A DNA stretch of 64,000 nucleotides. Origin: Ancistrus triradiatus (lineage: Eukaryota > Chordata > Actinopteri > Siluriformes > Loricariidae). The translations under genes were made by a program, and so were the position numbers. A model generated the notes under the pieces. That model made no database searches and had not been told where the DNA came from. It was given only the letters and a program-made list of their open reading frames with translations. Below, piece by piece: positions 56,079-62,000 of this stretch; position 1 is the stretch's first letter, and every line of letters starts with the position of its first letter. The stretch is from contig JAJAGP010002204.1 of the NCBI GenBank assembly GCA_025084515.1, positions 1 through 64,000 of the forward strand, given 5' to 3'.

Positions 56079-59000
56079 CTGCTGCTGCTGTCACCAGTGG
56101 CACAATGATTTCCCAATGGCAATCAGCAGCACTCACATGTTTAATTAAATTTTACAGAAGGTGCAAGCATATTTAGCCCTTCTACCTCCCAAGGATAGGT
56201 GGGAAAATTGGGATCATTTGTTGCTGGTGTTGGTTTTAATCCCAGCTCGTGTGCATGCAAGCATGTGTGTATGAGCGAAAACTGGATAGCTTGTGTAATG
56301 AGACTTTGATTAGAGTGACCGAGCTTGACCAGTGTGTCTCATAGTGGAGACTTCTATTATTGGAGAATTATGTGGTGAGACTGGGAGACATTGGCATATA
56401 AAATTATATGTTGAGGTCTTTTGAGAGGTCCTGAGGTTTCTGTTTTATTACCGTATCAGTCATGAGCTAGACCTACATGAACTGAGATCAGAAAGAGTAA
56501 TGAATAAACTTGCTGCTTATTATTGTACAATGCAATTGAATACAATGTGTTATGAGCTAAGTGGGCAAAAATGAGTCTCATGTGTCATTTATTCATTAAC
56601 ACTTGAACATGAACTCCCTTGTGTTATTATTGTTATTATGAGTGAGTATGTGTATATGTGCAGATATTTTATATATACTGTCAATAGGCTATGAATCACA
56701 CACCTTGAAGACATCGATGGGTGGTGTTTATGTAGCAAATTAAGGATCATTATTGTGTTCCCAATGTGGTAGTCATGTTTTAATCCAACTTTTGGCAAAA
56801 CAGACTAGCAATAGGTGTTTAAACCATCAGTAATTTATAGGTGTTGAAGAATTGACACATGGCAATATTTAAAAAATGCAGTGTTTATTACACATAGAGG
56901 ACAAACAATTACCGATTACTGTCCATGGCAGTTTTTGTGTGGTGCAAAAGTCGTGGCATTGGGCTGTAAGTTGGATCATCTTTCGAAATGCTTTCACCCA
57001 GCTGATCACAATTTAAGCTGATACTGTTAATCCGATCAGACTTGGGCTGCTTCTGATGCTGCAGAATTAGCACACACTGGGACATGCCAGATGCCATGTC
57101 ACATCTGGATCTGCAAAATGGCAGAGTAGCACCCTTATACTTTCAAGAAAATATCTGATTGTACTGTTCTGCACACACGTCAGAGTTGGCCAACAACTGA
57201 TTTATTTTCATTGGCATTTTTTTACTTTCTTTTATTTAGTTATATTTTGGTTCACCCCTTCCATCTGCAGCTAACTGCAATTGGGTCCTAAAACCCTTTT
57301 TACTTTTGTTTCACGGTTCGCCGGTTTTTATTATGGAGAACCGTAACAGAATGGTAAAACCAGATAAAGGACCCAGTGTTAGCTCCTGGACCGCCAGTAT
57401 GGAGGTCCCCAACCGCTGTAGGTGCCGGTGCCCTCCCCAGTCCAAGCTGGAGCTGCTGGTTCCAGCGATTCATCTGGAACCAGGTTTTGACCCCGCGATA
57501 GCTCCTGGCCCTCACGTCATGTCTGGTCCCCGCCACTGTCCCTCGCCACTGTGAGCGCCTGCTGCCTGTTCTCAGGTCACGTGAGCCACCTCGCATCCTG
57601 GACTTCGCCCAGGGCTCCAGGCCAGTTGCCGATTACGTGGCGGATTTTCATTCGCTGGCCATGGACACTGGGTGGAATGAGGTCACACTGATGGGCCTTT
57701 TTGAACATGGCCTCAGCGAAGTGCTCCAGGATGACATATTTTTTTTTAACCCCCCCACCTCCCTTGCTGGTCTGTATGTTGCAGCGATCCATGCAGACGC
57801 TCATATCAGATAAAGAGCCAGAGGGTGGGAGGACACCCCTTGGTCAGCCACGTTGGCCTCTGTGGCTCTGCGTGCGCCCGGGACCCGATTCGATCCGAGA
57901 CTGCTCGACATGTTATAATATGGATATTATTACCACCAGTGGGAGCCTGGCTATTATTTACAGATCAATTAAAAAGAAAGTGAAAATGTGCAAATGTGTA
58001 AAATGGCGGTGGCATGTAAACATGTAGACGATAAAGTGCAGGGTTATTTCTGACATAGGTTCAAGAGTCTGATGGCAGTGGGGAAGAAGGAGTTCTTTAA
58101 CCTGGTGGTTTTGCATTTGACACTTCTGTACCTCCGACCTGAGGGCAGAAGTGTGAACAGTCCGTGTTGGGGGTGGGTGAGGTCTTTTAGGATGGATGCA
58201 GCTCTCCTGTGGACTCTGTGATGGTAGATGCTCTGCAGAGAGGTCAGTGGAGTCCTGGTGATCTTCTCAGCAGTCTTCACCACTCTCAGCAAGCGTTTAC
58301 GGTCCATCGAAGTCGTGCTGCTGTACCACATGGTGATGCAGCTGGTCAGGAGGCTCTCAATCACACAACTGTAAAAGTTGCTGAGGATTTTGGGAGACAT
58401 CCCAAACTTTCTCAGCCTCCTCAGGAAGTACAGTCGCTGCTGAGCCTTTTTGACCAGATGCGTGGTGTTCAGCGTCCATGTGAAGTTCTCACTGATATGA
58501 ACGCCCAGGTATTTAAAGCTACTCACCCTCTCCACTTCAAGCTCCGGGATGAAGAGTGGCTGATGAGCTCTCCTCCCCTTCCTCATGTCCACTATCAGCT
58601 CCTTTGTCTTCTCCATGTTGAGGGCGAAGTTGTTGTCCTCACACCGTGACACCAGCCTGGTCACCTCCCCCCTGTTGGCCGCTTCATCTCCACCAGTGAT
58701 ACGTCCTATCACCGCGGTGTCGTCAGCAAACTTCAAGATGATGTTGTCCTTGTGGTAGGCAACTCACGTGGTGAACAGGGTGTAGAGGATGGGACTGAGA
58801 ACACATCCCTGTGGGGTCCGGGTATAGGATGTGATACTTGCTGAAGTCCTGTTACCAATTCTAACATACTGGGGCCTGCCAGTCAGGAAGTCCAGAAGCC
58901 AGTGGCAGAGGGTGGGGTGCAGGCCGAGTGTGGACAGTTTATGGGGGATTACCGTGTTAAAGGCAGAACTATAGTCCACAAAGAGCATCCTGATGTAGGA

Positions 59001-62000
59001 GTCTTTGTTTTCCAGGTGAGAGAGAGTAGTGGAGGGCAGCAGCAATGGAATCCGAGGTGGATCTGTTGGCACGGTAGGCGTACTGCAGGGGATCCAGGGT
59101 ATTCGGTATACTGCACTGGATGTGGGCCAGCACCACTCTCTCGAAGCACTTCATAATGATTGGAGTGAGTGCCACAGGCCTGTAGTCATTCAGGCAAGTG
59201 GGGGGGCTCTTCTTTGGAATGGGGATGATGGTTGTGGTTTTGTAGCAGGAAGGAACGATGCTCTGGTTGAGGGATAGATTGAAAATGGAGGTGAGAACAT
59301 CAGCCAGATCGTTAGCACATAGGGCTCACCCAGGAATGTTGTCTTGTCCTGCTGCCTTGTGGGGGTTGATCCTCTTCAGAGCTCTGCATACCTGGCCTGA
59401 TGATACCAAGGGTGGGGAGGAGGGGGGTGGGGAGGGCTGGGTGTGCATGTGCCTCTCTGTACTGCTGCTGGAGGTCTCGAAGCAGGTGTAGAAGCTGTTA
59501 AGTTCATCTGGTAGGCTGTCTGTGGGGCTGATGGTGTTGGTGGTGTTCCTGTAGTCTGTGATGTGCTGCAGGCCTTGCCACATCCGCTTGGAGTCAGCTG
59601 TGGAGTAGAAGCCGTTCAGTTTCTCCCTGTACTGCCTCTTAGCTGCTGTGATGGCTTTCCTCAGCCTATACTTCACAGCTTTGTACTCAGTCTCATTGCC
59701 TGAACTAAATGCAAGAGAGCGAGTGCGCAGCATGTGTCGTACCTGACTGTTGATCCACGGCTTCTGGTTGGGGAACCTCTTCACCTGTATGGTGGGAATG
59801 ATGTTATCCACACAAGTGCTGATATAACTGGACACGTGATCGGCATATTCCTGTATATTTACAGTAGAGTCCTCTAAGGTGGCTGCAACTTTAAACACAT
59901 CCCAGTCTGTCATAGTCTGTCTGCTAATGTCTGCCCAGTCTGTCTGCTAAATGCTGTAAATGTAAAATGTAAATGTCATAGCAAAACAGTCCTGCAGGAT
60001 GCCCTCAGTCTCCAGTGTCCATCTTTTAACTGTTTTGGTTACAGGGTTTGTTTGTTTAAGTCTTTGTCTGAGGGCCGTATACAGGAATAATGAAATGTGG
60101 TCAGTGTGTCCAAAGTGGGGGCGGTGTGCAGACCTGTATGCACTGCGCACATTGCTGTACACGTGATCTAGGGTGTTCTTGTCACGGGTGGGAATGTCCA
60201 CATGCTGGTAATATTTGGGAAATACAGTCCGTAAATTGCACTGGTTGAAATCACCAGTGGTGATAAAGACGGCAGCAGGATGAGCCGTCTCTAATGCGCT
60301 GATGTCTTCGTGGAGTTTGCAGAGCACTGCCGTAGAATTAGCCTGCTGGGGGATATAAACAATAGCTAAGAACACGGTATTAAATTCCCGTGGCAGATAA
60401 TAAGAACGGCATTTTAGAATTAGGAACTCCACGTCTGGTGAACAGTGCTTATGAACGGTCTGTGCATCTCCACACCATGTATTGCTCACGAACACACACA
60501 CCTCCCCCTTTAGCCTTACCGGAGGCTGCTGTCCGATCTCCTCAGTGTACGGAGTGAGTCTCAAGCTGAATGGCGCTGTCCGGCACTTTGTCTGAAAGCC
60601 AAGTCTCAGTGAAAATTAGAGCACAACACTCTCTTAATTCCCTAGCTAGCAGGAGGCTAGGCACCGGTGGTCGGCTAGCGCGAGCTTTCAGCCTAGCATG
60701 TAGCCCTCCCCTCTTGCCTCGCTTACGTCGCCATCTCCGAAGCGCTCTCCTAGGGTCAGCATGTTCACTTGAGGCCGGTGTCTCGGGGCCGTGGTGGTGG
60801 TGGTGGTAGTGGCTGTGGGAGCCAACAATGTGTTGTAGCTCCGATGGAATAAAGCCGGTAAATCAAAAGTTGTTATGTAATGCAATGTCCAGCAGCGTTT
60901 GTCTGTCATATGTTAGCAGTGTATGGCATTTGTGCATTGCAGATAGGGTGTAAAGAGCCCAAAAAAGAAGAAAAAGCCGGCATTCTAGAGCAGAGCGAGC
61001 AAACACGTTCGCCTCGGGGGGCGCCATGTTGTCTGCTACTGCGCCACTTAGCTCAGTACCTGAAGCTGCCACGGTTCTTAGCTCGGTACCTGAGCCGTTA
61101 AAGCCGCCTTGCTCCGTACCTGGGCCCAGCACACTGATATCGACGCCCCAGTCACTAGTGCTGACATCTGCACCACCGTTACTTTTGTTGACCTCTTTAC
61201 CAAGGTCACTGACGTCTGTTTACCTAGCCTAGCGATTCGTGCCGACCTTTTTCTTCTTACTTGTCGGGTCTAGCTCCACAGTGAGCTGCCAGCGCCGAGC
61301 TCCGCCCCTGAGCCGCCAGCGCCAAGCTCTGTACCTGAGCCGCTCATCGCTAATGGTCCTAAAAACCTTTGTACTTTTGTGTTCACGATTCACCCATTTT
61401 TATTATGCCAAACCGTAACAATTCTAATTCTTATGTACTGATATGAGGTTTCTGTTATTCAGCTCAGTTCAGTTTCTGTTAATCAATTATCATATACATA
61501 GAAATTGTATATACATTGTATATAGAAATTGTGTAATTGTTTTAGAACTCTTGGTGTATAATATATTCATACATGGAGTCTGTTAGGAGTGCCATGGAGT
61601 TTATGTCACAGAGTTTATTAGGAAGGCTGTGTTAGAGATGGTGTAAGAGTGTACTTGAATAGCTGTGTTTGCTCTGCCTCCTGCTTACTGAAGGATGTGC
61701 TTGAGTGGAGTGTTTGATTTCAGATCACTATACATGGTCAGACAGTGTGTTTGATGAGAAAAAAATCAGTCATTGTATGAATGGAGAGATGAGAATAAAT
61801 TGACTGGAGACTTCTTCTATGCTTACTAAAGCTAAACCAAATAGAATTGCACACTTTGTTTTTGGAAGTTGATATAATCATACTGCTTGTATTCTCCCTC
61901 AGGTTGGATAGCTGTCTTGGGGGCTCTGTGGCTGCTCATTCTGGCTGACATCCAGGATTTTGAGATCATCCTTCATCGAGTGGAATGGGCCACATTGCTC

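Larger units (their letters stand above)
57915..61024 (-). mobile_element. LINE (L2/CR1-like), antisense, inserted in the gag element
   Basis: About 3.1 kb with a 6-bp duplication catgtt at 57909-57914 and 61025-61030. The minus strand runs from a GC-rich 5' end through an APE-type endonuclease, a linker and a reverse transcriptase to a 3' UTR. The gag frame reads straight through if the LINE is ignored, which supports the boundaries. Clade not certain: the APE plus FADD reverse transcriptase plus LPSGRRYRS C terminus fits L2/CR1/Rex-like families. Confidence 0.85.
57283..61418 (+). mobile_element. Gag-bearing retroelement with terminal direct repeats, interrupted by a LINE
   Basis: Two direct repeats of about 65 bp (57284-57348 and 61355-61420, about 85 percent alike by eye, both ggtcctaaaa...ccgtaaca) bracket a gag-like reading frame with a proline-rich end. 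A 5-bp caatt at 57278-57282 and 61419-61423 is a possible target duplication. No protease, reverse transcriptase or integrase of its own is visible. Without the inserted LINE it would be about 1 kb. Compatible with a non-autonomous LTR-type element with very short terminal repeats; the class is inference. Confidence 0.55.

Noticed and set aside
58209..58649. 146-codon plus-strand open frame
   Set aside because: Shadow of the LINE reverse transcriptase on the minus strand.
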